NCBI RefSeq assembly: GCF_000737335.2
Contig: NZ_JMCC02000041.1
Span: 9,599 to 73,598 of the forward strand
DNA: 64,000 nt
Source of the DNA: Enhygromyxa salina
GTDB taxonomy: Bacteria; Myxococcota_A; Polyangia; Nannocystales; Nannocystaceae
Reading direction: 5' to 3'
A program made the translations under genes and the position numbers. Below, piece by piece: positions 8,218 to 17,151 of this stretch; position 1 is the stretch's first letter, and each line of letters starts with the position of its first letter. Below the pieces are notes generated by a model. It was not told where the DNA came from and did not search any database. It was given only the letters and a program-made list of their open reading frames with translations.

Positions 8218-10491
8218 TCAGGGCAAGTCGCGGACCCTGGTCACGCGGTTGCGGCCGTGCTCTTTGCAGTAATACAGCGCCTGGTCGGCCTTCTCGATCA
8301 GCTCGTGCCGATCCAGCCCGTCGCCGGGGAACTCGGCCACGCCCAGCGACAAGGTGATCGAGAAGCTGCCGTTGTCCGAGGTGATCGACTGGGCCGCGAT
8401 CTCCTCGCGGAGCCGATTGGCGAACACGGCCGCGCCCTCGCCGTCGGTGTCGGGCAGCACCAGCACGAATTCTTCGCCGCCGTAGCGGGCCACGATGTCG
8501 ACCTTGCGCGCGTGCTGGGTGAAGATCGCCGCGACCCGCTTGAGCACCGCGTCGCCGACCGGGTGCCCGTAGGTGTCGTTGACGCTCTTGAAGTGATCGA
8601 TGTCCGTGAGGATGATCGAGAACTTCTGCCCGGTCCGCTCGGCGAGCGCGTGAAGGTGCTCGAGCCGCTCTTGAAACGCGCGGTGGTTGGTCAGCCCGGT
8701 CAGGCCGTCCGTCGTCGCCCGCTCCTCCATCGACTCGTACATCCGGGCGTTCTGCAGGCTGACGCCAACCTGGTGCGAGATCACCCGCAGCATCTCGCGG
8801 GCCGCTGGCGGGTAGGCCTTGGCCCGCGAGCTCACCAGCGTGACCGTGCCAAGCACTTGCTCACCGCGGACCAGCGGCAGCACCAGCACGCTGCGGGCCT
8901 TGTCCAGCTTGGTCCCGGGATCGAACACCGCGACCGAGGTGTCCGCGTACTCGCCGTTGGCCGGCATGTGGTGGCGGTTCTTGATCGCCATCGAGACCAG
9001 CGCGACGCCGTCACGGAAGCGCTTGGCCTCGAGCGAGCTCGCCAGCGCGCGCCAGTGCTCGAGCTCCCGCTCGCTCAACCCCTGCTGATCCAGCTGCGCG
9101 TTGCAGCGGACCGCGATCACCTCGTGGACACCTGCGCCCGCGTCGTGACGGGTGATCACCGCGAGCTCGTAGGGCGCCATCGCCCCGAGCGCGGCGAAGG
9201 TCTTGGCGTACACGTCTTCGAGGGTCAGCGCCTGATTGAGCAGCTCGCTGGCCCGGTAGAACTGCTCTTGCTCGTACTTGCCCCGCTCGACCGCCGCGAA
9301 CGCCCGCTCCTGCTCGATGATCCGCAGGCACTGGCTGCCGGCCTTGATCAGCGCCTCTTGCTCGAGATCGCTAAACGGGCGGTTGTCGATCCGGTCGGCG
9401 CACAAGAACCCGCGCACGACCTTGCCGTCGGTCAGCGGCACCGCGCACAGATCCGTGACCGGCTCGGGCCCTTGGTAGTAGGGCGGCAGCCGACGCCCGC
9501 CGAGCGACTTGAGGCGCAGCGGCTTGGGATCCCGCAGCACCGCCGCGAGCACCCCGGGCGACTCGATCGTGGGGGTGTCGATCACCATCTCCGAAGCCGT
9601 CGCCATCTCCTTGATCACCAGCCGCGGGGTCTTGCGCGAGTCAACGCGCTCGCCCGGCTTGCGCTCCTCGTCGTCGGCCTCGACCCACAACAGCGCCGCG
9701 GTGTGCAGCTCGAGCGAGACGCTCAGCAGATCGATCGTGAAGAACAGCTGCTCGTGGATCGCCTGGACGGCCCCCTGCCCCATGCGCAGCTCTTCTTCTT
9801 CACGGCTGCGGACCGCCCGGCTCGCAAGCGGCAGCTGCGACGCGATCAGGCGAAAGTCGCGGGCCTCTTGCCGAACCCGCGCCAGCTCGGCGCTGACCGA
9901 CTCCGCGTGCTGGCCTCGCAGCCGTCGCGCGAGGCTGGTCAGGACCAGCAAGTTGCCGGCCGCGAAGAACAGCAGATAGGTCAGGTGCATCGCAACGATG
10001 CCCCAGTGGCCTTCCAGCCCGGCGCGGCCGCTCGCGTAGCCAACCAGGATCTCGAGCACGCAGGTCGCCGCCAGCCAGATCCCCGCGATCCAGCGCTGCT
10101 TGTTGACGATCAACAAGAACGAGACCAGCGCGTAGACCAGCGGATACAAGAAGCTCCCGAGCCCGCCGGTTGCGACGATCAGGATGTAGACCCCGGTCAC
10201 CAGCAACAGGCCCAGCTCGATCTCGTGGGCCGCGTCCACGCTCAGCGTGGCGCCGGCCCGACGCCGCCCCCCCTCACCTGCGACCGGCCCGAGCTCACGC
10301 ATGACCGCCCGGCCAAGCGTGGCCGCGTAGACCGCCAGCCCCGTCAGCACCAGCAGCTCGCCCGACCACAGACGGGTCGCCGAGAACTGGCCCATCGCCA
10401 TCAGGTAGGCGAAGGCCACCACGACGATCAAACCCCACCACTCGATCGCCTGGCGGCGAGCCCGAAAGAACGTGCGCGCGAGTACGGTCAT
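8218..10491 (-). CDS. Membrane-anchored GAF-GGDEF diguanylate cyclase
   Basis: A 757-residue signalling enzyme that should make cyclic di-GMP from two GTP. The N-terminal 190 residues contain about six hydrophobic spans. A coiled linker (about 195-235) follows, then two GAF-like sensor regions (about 240-390 and 400-580). The C-terminal GGDEF domain starts with ATTDGLTGLTNHRAF (D-x-L-T-x-L-x-N signature) and carries the active site RYGGEEFVLVLPD. The inhibitory I-site is intact: RKVD lies exactly five residues before GGEEF. So the protein should be catalytically active and subject to product inhibition. ATG 10491 overlaps the stop codon of ftsB by four bases (ATGA), which implies translational coupling. 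The convergent DUF2231 gene lies downstream. Confidence 0.92.
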   Translation of the reverse strand: MTVLARTFFRARRQAIEWWGLIVVVAFAYLMAMGQFSATRLWSGELLVLTGLAVYAATLGRAVMRELGPVAGEGGRRRAGATLSVDAAHEIELGLLLVTGVYILIVATGGLGSFLYPLVYALVSFLLIVNKQRWIAGIWLAATCVLEILVGYASGRAGLEGHWGIVAMHLTYLLFFAAGNLLVLTSLARRLRGQHAESVSAELARVRQEARDFRLIASQLPLASRAVRSREEEELRMGQGAVQAIHEQLFFTIDLLSVSLELHTAALLWVEADDEERKPGERVDSRKTPRLVIKEMATASEMVIDTPTIESPGVLAAVLRDPKPLRLKSLGGRRLPPYYQGPEPVTDLCAVPLTDGKVVRGFLCADRIDNRPFSDLEQEALIKAGSQCLRIIEQERAFAAVERGKYEQEQFYRASELLNQALTLEDVYAKTFAALGAMAPYELAVITRHDAGAGVHEVIAVRCNAQLDQQGLSERELEHWRALASSLEAKRFRDGVALVSMAIKNRHHMPANGEYADTSVAVFDPGTKLDKARSVLVLPLVRGEQVLGTVTLVSSRAKAYPPAAREMLRVISHQVGVSLQNARMYESMEERATTDGLTGLTNHRAFQERLEHLHALAERTGQKFSIILTDIDHFKSVNDTYGHPVGDAVLKRVAAIFTQHARKVDIVARYGGEEFVLVLPDTDGEGAAVFANRLREEIAAQSITSDNGSFSITLSLGVAEFPGDGLDRHELIEKADQALYYCKEHGRNRVTRVRDLP

Positions 10492-10832
10492 CGCTGAGCT
10501 CCGGTTCCCCGCGTGCGCGGGGCTTGCGGGCGGTGCAGCTCGAACACGAGCTCGCCCGGCTTAATCATGTTGAGGTCCTCGCGAGCGATGCGCGCGAGCT
10601 CCCGGTCCACGCGCTCATGCGAGCTGGGGTCGTCGGGGTCGCGGTGCAGCGCGTCGACTTCGGCGTCGAGCAGGCGAATCTCGTCGCGCAGCCGCGAGTT
10701 GCTCTCGACCAAGCCGTCGCGCTCGGCCCGGACCCGCGCGAGATCCTCGGCCCCGAGGTGCTCGTAGTTGGGCAGGAACGCCAGCGCGGCGGTGATGAAC
10801 AAGGCCAGCAGGATGCGATTGAGCCAGGTCAT
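10488..10832 (-). CDS. ftsB: Septum formation initiator family protein (FtsB/DivIC)
   Basis: A 114-residue bitopic membrane protein: a short cytoplasmic start (MTWLNR), one membrane span (ILLALFITAALAFLPNYE), then a coiled coil rich in R/E/L (about residues 32-65), and a conserved tail ARIAREDLNMIKPGELVFEL matching the FtsB/DivIC signature (A-R-e-e-l-g-m-v-k-P-g-E). FtsB bridges FtsL and FtsQ in the divisome. The start is ATG 10832; the frame continues upstream only as antisense of the next gene. The stop overlaps the start of the diguanylate cyclase gene, so the two form a two-gene operon, an unusual pairing of division and c-di-GMP functions. It is divergent from the aldolase/SDR gene at 10944. 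Confidence 0.88.
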   Translation of the reverse strand: MTWLNRILLALFITAALAFLPNYEHLGAEDLARVRAERDGLVESNSRLRDEIRLLDAEVDALHRDPDDPSSHERVDRELARIAREDLNMIKPGELVFELHRPQAPRTRGTGAQR

Positions 10833-10943
10833 CGGCGTCGGTGCTCGCAAGGTACGGATCCGGCCCCTCGCCCGCAAAAAATCGGTCCGCTCACGCACCC
10901 GACCCCTGCGCGCTTGCACAGGGCGCGGTACAACCGTCGCCGC

Positions 10944-12983
10944 ATGCAGAGCCGCTGGTCGGATCAAGACGCGCGCACGTACATCGAGCGCTACGCCAAC
11001 GCCCCCCACGCCAACGAGGACCTCGCCCTGCGCGTGTACAGCTCGCGCCTGATCGGGCGGGAGCCCAGCTTGGTCCTGCACGGCGGCGGCAACACCTCGG
11101 TCAAGACCCAGCTCGTCGACGACACGGGCGAGCTCGTTGACGTGCTGTGCGTCAAGGGCAGCGGCTGGGATCTTGGCGACATCGAGCCCGCCGGGTTGCC
11201 GGCCGTGCGGCTTGACACGCTGACGGGTCTGCGCGCGCTCGAGGCCATGAGCGACGAGGACATGGTCAACGCCCAGCGGACCCGCCTGCTCGACGCCAGC
11301 GCGCCGAACCCCTCGGTCGAGACCCTGCTGCACGCGTTCTTGCCGGCCAAGTTCATTGACCACTCCCACGCCGACGCGATCCTGGCCTGCGTGGACCAGC
11401 CCGAGGCCGCGCGGATCTGTGCGTCCTTGTTTGGTGATCGCCTGGCGCTGGTGCCTTATGTGATGCCTGGGTTCGCGCTGGCCAAGCTCGCGGCCGAGGT
11501 CGCCGAAGCCAACCCCAAGGCCGAGGGGCTGTTGTTGCTGCAGCACGGCCTGTTCACCTGGGGGGCGAGCGCGCGCGAGTCCTACGAGCGCCACGTGTGG
11601 GCGGTCGACGCCGCTCAGCGCTACGCCGGATCGTGGCAGCAAGCGCAGGATCCTTCCGCCAGCGCGGCGCCCAGCGTCGAGCCTTCGCGGTTTTACCCCG
11701 AGCTGCGCGGCCGGCTTGGCGAGGGGCAGCGGCGCTACTACTTCGACATGCGCAGCAGCGACGCGATCCGGCGCTTCGTCGATCGTGAGGATCTCGCCGC
11801 GGTCTCGCAGCGCGGGCCGGTCACGCCTGACCATGTGATCCGAACCAAGGCCTCGCCGCTGCTGCTCGACCTTCGCGGGCGCCAAGCCGGCGAAGGCGAC
11901 GTCGCCGAGATCGAGCGGGCGCTGTCCGAGTTTCGCGGCGCGTACCAGGCCTACGTCGCGCGTCAGGCCCAGGCCCGGCCCCACCGAAGCATCAAGGCGC
12001 TCGACCCGGATCCGCGGGTGATCTTGGCCCCGGGGGCGGGCGTGATGATCGGCGTGGGCAGCTCGCCCAAGGCCGCGCGGGTCGCTGCGGATCTGTACGA
12101 GCACACGATCGACGTGATCGAGGCCGCCGAGGCGATCGGCAGCTATCAAGCGCTGCCCGAGACGGATCTGTTTGACATGGAGTACTGGTCGCTCGAGCAA
12201 GCCAAGCTTGGCAAGAGCCAGCCGCGCGCGCTCGATGGCCACATCGTGCTGGTGTCGGGGGCGGCCCGGGGGATCGGCGAGGCCACCGCCCGCGCCTTCG
12301 CTCGCGCTGGCGCCTCGCTCTATTTGATCGATCGTGACGCCGAGGCCCTCGCCGCCGTCGCCAGCTCGCTGGGTGCGGCCAGCGAGATCGTCGACGTCAG
12401 CGACGAGCAAGCCCTGCGCCGCAGCGTACAAAACTGCGCGCTGACCTACGGCGGCCTCGACGGGGTCGTGTCAAACGCTGGCTACGCCCCGCAGTCACCG
12501 ATCGCCAGCTGCTCGACCAAGCTGTTGCAGGCCAGCTTTGCCGTCAATTTTTTCGCCCATCAATGGCTTGCCAGCGAGGCCTTTAGCGTGTTCGAGCGCC
12601 AGGGCATGGGCGGCTTCTTGCTGTTCAACGCCTCCAAGGCCGCGTTCAACCCCGGTCCATTGTTTGGCCCCTACGCCCTGCCCAAAGCCGCGCTGGTGGC
12701 CCTGACCAAGCAATACGCGCTCGAGGGCGGCCCGCTTGGGGTCCGCGCCAACGCTGTCAACGCAGATCGGATTCGGACCGGCCTGATGTCCAGCGAAGAC
12801 GTGCAGCGCCGCGCCGCCGCCCGCGGGCTCGAGGTCGACGCCTACTTCAAGTCGAACCTGCTCGCGCGCGAGGTCACCTCTGACGACGTCGCCGCGGCGT
12901 TCCTGCACCTCGCCCTGGCGCAGAGCACAACCGGCTGCGTGCTCACGGTTGACGGTGGCAACATCGCCGCGAGCCCGCGCTGA
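10944..12983 (+). CDS. Bifunctional class II aldolase / short-chain dehydrogenase (RhaE-RhaW/YuxG type)
   Basis: A 679-residue fusion. Residues about 30-390 form a class II aldolase/adducin domain (LVLHGGGNTSVKTQ, CVKGSGWDLGDIE, IDHSHADAIL, LLLLQHGLFTWG) with the zinc-binding His residues visible in HSHAD and QHGLF. Residues about 430-679 form a classical NAD(P)-dependent short-chain dehydrogenase: cofactor loop SGAARGIGEA (usual form TGxxxGIG), SNAG, catalytic Ser region FNASKAAFN and YALPK (YxxxK). Homologues act as rhamnulose-1-phosphate aldolase plus lactaldehyde dehydrogenase in sugar catabolism; the substrate here is not proven. ATG 10944 was chosen because earlier codons in the frame are antisense to ftsB. 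The next gene (13005) follows after 21 bases and may be co-transcribed. Confidence 0.9.
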   Translation: MQSRWSDQDARTYIERYANAPHANEDLALRVYSSRLIGREPSLVLHGGGNTSVKTQLVDDTGELVDVLCVKGSGWDLGDIEPAGLPAVRLDTLTGLRALEAMSDEDMVNAQRTRLLDASAPNPSVETLLHAFLPAKFIDHSHADAILACVDQPEAARICASLFGDRLALVPYVMPGFALAKLAAEVAEANPKAEGLLLLQHGLFTWGASARESYERHVWAVDAAQRYAGSWQQAQDPSASAAPSVEPSRFYPELRGRLGEGQRRYYFDMRSSDAIRRFVDREDLAAVSQRGPVTPDHVIRTKASPLLLDLRGRQAGEGDVAEIERALSEFRGAYQAYVARQAQARPHRSIKALDPDPRVILAPGAGVMIGVGSSPKAARVAADLYEHTIDVIEAAEAIGSYQALPETDLFDMEYWSLEQAKLGKSQPRALDGHIVLVSGAARGIGEATARAFARAGASLYLIDRDAEALAAVASSLGAASEIVDVSDEQALRRSVQNCALTYGGLDGVVSNAGYAPQSPIASCSTKLLQASFAVNFFAHQWLASEAFSVFERQGMGGFLLFNASKAAFNPGPLFGPYALPKAALVALTKQYALEGGPLGVRANAVNADRIRTGLMSSEDVQRRAAARGLEVDAYFKSNLLAREVTSDDVAAAFLHLALAQSTTGCVLTVDGGNIAASPR

Positions 12984-13004
12984 GCTTTCTCGAAGGGTCC
13001 CACC

Positions 13005-13817
13005 ATGATCATCGACGCCTGGATTCAGCACCCAACCCCCGCGTTCATGCGGGACCCAATGTTTGCCTCGTTGCTGCGCTGGATGGGCGTGAAGACGGTC
13101 CCCGATGAGATCCCGATCGAGTTCACGATCGCCGCGCTCGATGCCGCGAAGGTCGATCGTGCCCTCGTCAGCGCGTGGTACGGCCCCACCGGTCCTCTGC
13201 TCAGCAACGACGAGGTCGCCGCGATCACCCGCGCGCACCCCGAGCGGTTCGTGGGCGTGGGATCGGTGGATCTACGCCGCCCGATCGCCGCCGTGGACGA
13301 GGTCCGGCGCTGCGTGGAGGAGCTCGGGTTCAAGGCGATCCGCCTGCTGCCGTGGCTGTGGGAGCTGGCCCCCGACAATCGCCTGTACTACCCGATCTAC
13401 GCGGCCTGCGTCGCCCATGGCGTGCCGTTTTGCACGCAGGTTGGCCACACCGGGCCCATGCGGGGATCCGAGTATGGCCGGCCGATCCCGCACATTGACA
13501 ATGTCGCGCTCGACTTTCCGGAGCTGACGATCGTGGGCGGTCACGTTGGGTATCCGTGGACCGACGAGATGATCGCGCTTGCGACCAAATACCCGAACGT
13601 GTTCATTGATACGAGCGCCTACAAGCCGTCGCGGTTGCCCGCGCAGTTTGTTGAATACATGCGCAAGCACGGCCGCAAGAAGGTGCTGTTTGGCTCGAAT
13701 TGGCCGATGATCGCGCCCGCGCAGTGTGTCGCGCAGATCGATGACCTCGGCCTCGACGATGAGGCGCGCGCGCTGTACTTGCACGGCAACGCCCAGCGGG
13801 TGTTTGGGCTGAGTTAG
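13005..13817 (+). CDS. Amidohydrolase-2 family protein (PF04909 type)
   Basis: A 270-residue soluble TIM-barrel protein. The N-terminus MIIDAWIQHP corresponds to the first metal-binding strand, with a modified pattern (D-x-W-x-Q-H instead of D-x-H-x-H). Further family features are VGVGSVDLRRP, FKAIRLLPWLW, PFCTQVGHTGP (His), IVGGHVGYPW (His) and VLFGSNWPM (usual form G-S-D-W-P, here Asn instead of Asp). Members hydrolyse or decarboxylate cyclic substrates. The changes at the first HxH and at the D of GSDWP suggest altered metal use, so it may not be a standard hydrolase. ATG 13005 has an AAGGG site seven bases upstream. It follows the aldolase/SDR gene closely and precedes the TIGR02996/WD40 gene by two bases, so an operon is likely. 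Confidence 0.82.
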   Translation: MIIDAWIQHPTPAFMRDPMFASLLRWMGVKTVPDEIPIEFTIAALDAAKVDRALVSAWYGPTGPLLSNDEVAAITRAHPERFVGVGSVDLRRPIAAVDEVRRCVEELGFKAIRLLPWLWELAPDNRLYYPIYAACVAHGVPFCTQVGHTGPMRGSEYGRPIPHIDNVALDFPELTIVGGHVGYPWTDEMIALATKYPNVFIDTSAYKPSRLPAQFVEYMRKHGRKKVLFGSNWPMIAPAQCVAQIDDLGLDDEARALYLHGNAQRVFGLS

Positions 13818-13819
13818 CG

Positions 13820-16584
13820 ATGGACCCTCTCGCGGCGGCGACCAAGGCGCTCAGCGGTGATCCTGATCCTGTTGCCGCCCTCGATTACTTGATCCTGGCG
13901 TGGCGACAGCACCACCGCTGGCCCGCGCTCGCCGAGCTGGTCGAGGCGCTCAGCGCCAAGCTCACGGCCTCGCTCACCCCGATTGACCCCAGCTTGGGCG
14001 ACGCCGACTACCACGCCGCGTGGATGGCCAAGGCCACCGGCGCGGCCAGCTTCGAGCTGGAGTTGCTGCTGCCCGGGATGTTTCGGGGCCGCTTGGCAAG
14101 CGCATCAAGGCCCGGTTCGAGCTGCTCTCGCGCTTCGCCGACGACCCGCGCTTGCACACCGCGTTTGGGCGGATGATCACCGAGCCCCCGGTGATGGCGG
14201 CCTCGAACTTTGGGATCTGGTCGCGGATGTTCATCATGCTCAAGGCCGCGCCAGATGTTCGGCTGCGGCCCGTGCTCGAGCGGCGGCTCGAGCGGCTGGG
14301 TGGCGGCTCGCAGTTTTGGCCGATGCTCAACGGTCGCTGCCTCGCGCTGTTGAAGCGGCTGCCCGAGCGCCTGCCTGCGCCCAGTGACGACCAGCGCCAG
14401 CAGATCGCCGCGCTGCGTGATTGTATTACCGAGCTCGCCGCGCCCACGACCGGGGTCGCGCCGCGGGCTGGCGACGCCCGCCAGGACGCGCTCACGGCCG
14501 AGCTGCTTGCCCGTGTCTACGCCGAGCCAGACGTGATCGAGCACCGCATGGTCTGGGCCGACGCGCTGATCTCTGCTGGTGATCCCCGCGGCGAGTTCGT
14601 GCAATTGCAGCTCGCGCGCGACGTCGCCGATCCACCCAGCAAGCGCGAGCGGCAGCTGCTGGATCAGCACGGCCTCACCTGGCTCGGCCCATTGGCCGCC
14701 GTGATCGAGCGCAAGACGGTCCGCTACGAGCACGGCTTTGTCTGCCGCGCGGAGGTCTTGTTCGACTCCGAGACCGAGCGGGCCGCGATCAGTGATCCCG
14801 CGTGGGCGACCGTGCGCGAGCTCGACTGTGATGACGTCGAGCTGCTGACGCACCCCAACCTGCGAGCGCTGCGGCGCGCGGGTGGGTTTGGGTTCGCGCA
14901 GCTGCGCCAGCTCTGCGACCACGACGGCGCGCCGTCTGGCCTGCGCTCGCTTGGCCCGATCTTTGTGGATCAGCTGCCGCCCTTCGAGATCGATCACTTG
15001 CGCGCCGCTCGGGCCCCGTGGCTCGCGAACGTGAGCGAGGTGTGGCTGCACCTCGATGACCACGGCCTCTCGCGCCACCCCAACGCGTACACGTGGTTGT
15101 TCGAGACCCCGCTTGGCCAGCGCCTGACCTGCTTTCGGCTGTCGGGGTTTCCATTGAACCGTGACCACGAGAGCCACGCTGACGCGACCGTGTGGCTGCA
15201 GGCGATGCGCTCGTGGCCGCAGCTCGAGCGCGTGCGACTCGACGTGTTTAGCGTCTCGCTGGAATTCGTCCGCGAAGGCGCGCGCACCAAGCTGCGCGTG
15301 CGCAGTGAAGATGGCCGCAAGCCGAGCGACTACCGAATTGCCGACGTGTGCGCGCTGCTTGGTGAGATCGGCGCGCAGTTTGATGCGATCGAGTTCGTCA
15401 GCCACGCCCCCGATCCGCTGGCACGCGAGACGCTGACGAACTTGGCAAAGGCCGCGGGCTTTGGCGAATATGACCATGTCCACGCGCCCGACCTCGACCC
15501 TGGCGTTGGGTATGCCAATTGGCGTATGCGACGCGGTCTCGTTGTACGTCAGCAGCGCTCCGCCAGGCGTTTGGTGCGAAGTCGCAAGCAGGCCAACGCT
15601 CCCGTGCCGCGCCGCGTGCAGACCCGGGCGATCTATCAGCCGGTTGAGTCCACGCCGTGGTTCGGCTTTCGAGACGGGATTGACGGCGCGCGACTGCGTG
15701 AGGGCAAGTGGATCGAATACTCGATCGACGGGCGCGAGCTGTGGGTGCTTGGCGACTGCGTGACCGGGTTGTCGGCGGGGGATCTGCAGCCGCGCTGGCG
15801 GCTGGCGGAGCAGCGCGGCGCCTACGTGACCAGCGTGGCGCTGGATCGAGCGCGGGCGCGGCTGTGGATCGGCTCTGGCAATGGGCTGACGGTGTTGTGG
15901 GATCTCGAGTCCCGCCACACGCTCGCGCGGGCCCGCTTTCATCGCTCGGTTGTCTCGGCTGTGGCGACGGTGCCCGGGCGCGACCTGCTGATCAGCGGTG
16001 ATCACGACGGCAAGCTGCACGCGTGGGCCTACACGCCCAGCGACGACGGGCAGGCTGCGGTCATGATCCCGCGCGCGAGCGCTTCCTTGGAGCACGGCGC
16101 GACGGCGATCGACGTGGATCCTGGCGGTGACACCCTGGCGCTCAGGGGCCGGTCTGGGCAGATCTCGCTGCGCGCGGTTGACGAGCTTGGGCGCTGCCGG
16201 GTGATCGGGGACGTTGGCCATGGGAGCGCCGTGCTGCGCTGGGCGCCCGAGGGTGATCACCTCGTCGCCGCGGGGGCCGACGGGGGGCTGGTGATCTGGG
16301 ATGCCGATGGGACTGAGCTCACTCGGGTGGGGCTGCACGCGGGGATGATCCGCTCGCTGTGCTGGACACCCGATGGGCGCGCGCTGGTCACCGCGGGTGA
16401 CTGCGTGCGGGTGAGCGACCGCGAGACGGGGGCTGAGCTGCTGCGGATCGACCCTGGACCGGCGCGGATCAGCGGGCTGGCCGTGTCGCCGGATGGGCAG
16501 GTGCTGGCCGTGAGCGCGTTCGGGCGCGTGAGCTGCTGGTCGCTGGCGGATGGGCGGGCGCTTGGGGGGTTTTCGGGTGCGTGA
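13820..16584 (+). pseudogene. TIGR02996/WD40 repeat protein gene split by a -1 frameshift
   Basis: Two overlapping frames together encode one protein of about 921 residues. Frame 1 starts at ATG 13820 and is good to LLLPGMFRG. From GPLGKRIKARFELL on, the protein continues in the other frame up to TGA 16584. The break is at TTTCGGGGCC (14081-14090): one extra G in the run at 14085-14088 would restore a single frame, so this is either a real frameshift or a homopolymer sequencing error. Residues about 215-260 (DVIEHRMVWADALISAGD, PRGEFVQLQLARD) match the TIGR02996 repeat-companion domain, which is frequent in myxobacteria. The C-terminal 330 residues carry WD40-like blades (VTSVALDRARARLWIGSG, LWDLES, LISGDHDGKLHAW, MIRSLCWTPDGRALVTAG). 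A scaffold role is likely. It follows the amidohydrolase gene by two bases. Confidence 0.8.
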
Positions 16585-16680
16585 GGGGCGGATCGCGGAG
16601 CGACGCGGGGGTCTTGACGGTCGGCGAGAGCCGGGCTATGCACCCGCTCCCGGCTCGCACGTGTGTGGGGCGGGGATCCC

Positions 16681-16753
16681 GGGGGCATAGCTCAGTTGGG
16701 AGAGCATCGCACTGGCAGTGCGAAGGTCAAGGGTTCGAGTCCCTTTGCCTCCA
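16681..16753 (+). tRNA. tRNA-Ala (anticodon GGC)
   Basis: The 73-base cloverleaf can be folded by eye. The acceptor GGGGGCA pairs with TGCCTCC (one G-T), the D-arm is GCTC/GAGC, and the anticodon stem TCGCA/TGCGA closes the loop CTGGCAG with anticodon GGC (Ala). The T-arm is AAGGG/CCCTT around TTCGAGT, and the discriminator is A73. CCA is not encoded after the discriminator. An intrinsic terminator begins seven bases after the 3' end. Confidence 0.95.
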
Positions 16754-17151
16754 TCGAAGACGGGCAGCTGGAAGTTTCTGGCTGCCTGTTTTCAATTTGG
16801 AGGAGTGGGCGATGGCTCGACTTCGAGCGCCACCTAGTCGTTCGGTTCGCGAGCACTCGCGGATCCCCAGGGGCCTCGGCTTCAGGAGCGACACCGAGCT
16901 CAAGCTTGAGATGTGCCAGAGCTTCTCGTTTGCCGTCCGGCTACAGGCCTCCTTCTGTGCTGATGCAGAAGTGGTCGCTGCCTCTACGCTCACTTGCGAC
17001 TCCCGGGGTCCCCTCGCGTGCACGTGAGGGGGGCGTTGCCACGGGCCTGGGAAGGTCGAAACAATCGAAAACCGCTGAGTTGAAGCTCTGGTGGCGACAG
17101 CCTTCGAAGCGGACGCTTGACTGGACCAGGCGGCGCGCGGACACTTATCCA
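16754..17151. other. Intergenic region after tRNA-Ala, one doubtful small ORF
   Basis: Apart from the tRNA terminator I see no firm feature. A 71-codon plus-strand ORF starts at ATG 16812 after GGAGG with an eight-base spacer (ends 17027). Its Arg/Ser-rich sequence has no family signature, and I do not call it a gene despite the good ribosome site. Confidence 0.4.
16760..16793 (+). terminator. Intrinsic terminator of tRNA-Ala
   Basis: ACGGGCAGC (16760-16768) pairs with GCTGCCTGT (16781-16789), nine base pairs with one G-T. The loop is 12 bases, and the T-run starts at 16789 (TTTTC). Its position directly after the tRNA makes it the likely end of that transcript. Confidence 0.75.

Noticed and set aside
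8257..10497. 746-codon plus-strand open frame antisense to the diguanylate cyclase
   Set aside because: It mirrors the cyclase codon by codon in a high-GC genome and has no domain; the minus strand carries GGEEF, I-site and membrane spans.
10833..12431. Minus-strand frame that continues upstream of ftsB
   Set aside because: It is antisense to the aldolase/SDR gene, whose family motifs are clear; only the last 114 codons (ftsB) are real.
14008..16338. 776-codon minus-strand frame opposite the WD40 gene
   Set aside because: No motif; the plus strand has TIGR02996 and WD40 blades. High GC leaves antisense frames open.
16812..17027. 71-codon ORF after tRNA-Ala with a good ribosome site
   Set aside because: No family signature, Arg/Ser-rich composition like shadow frames; noted in the intergenic entry only.
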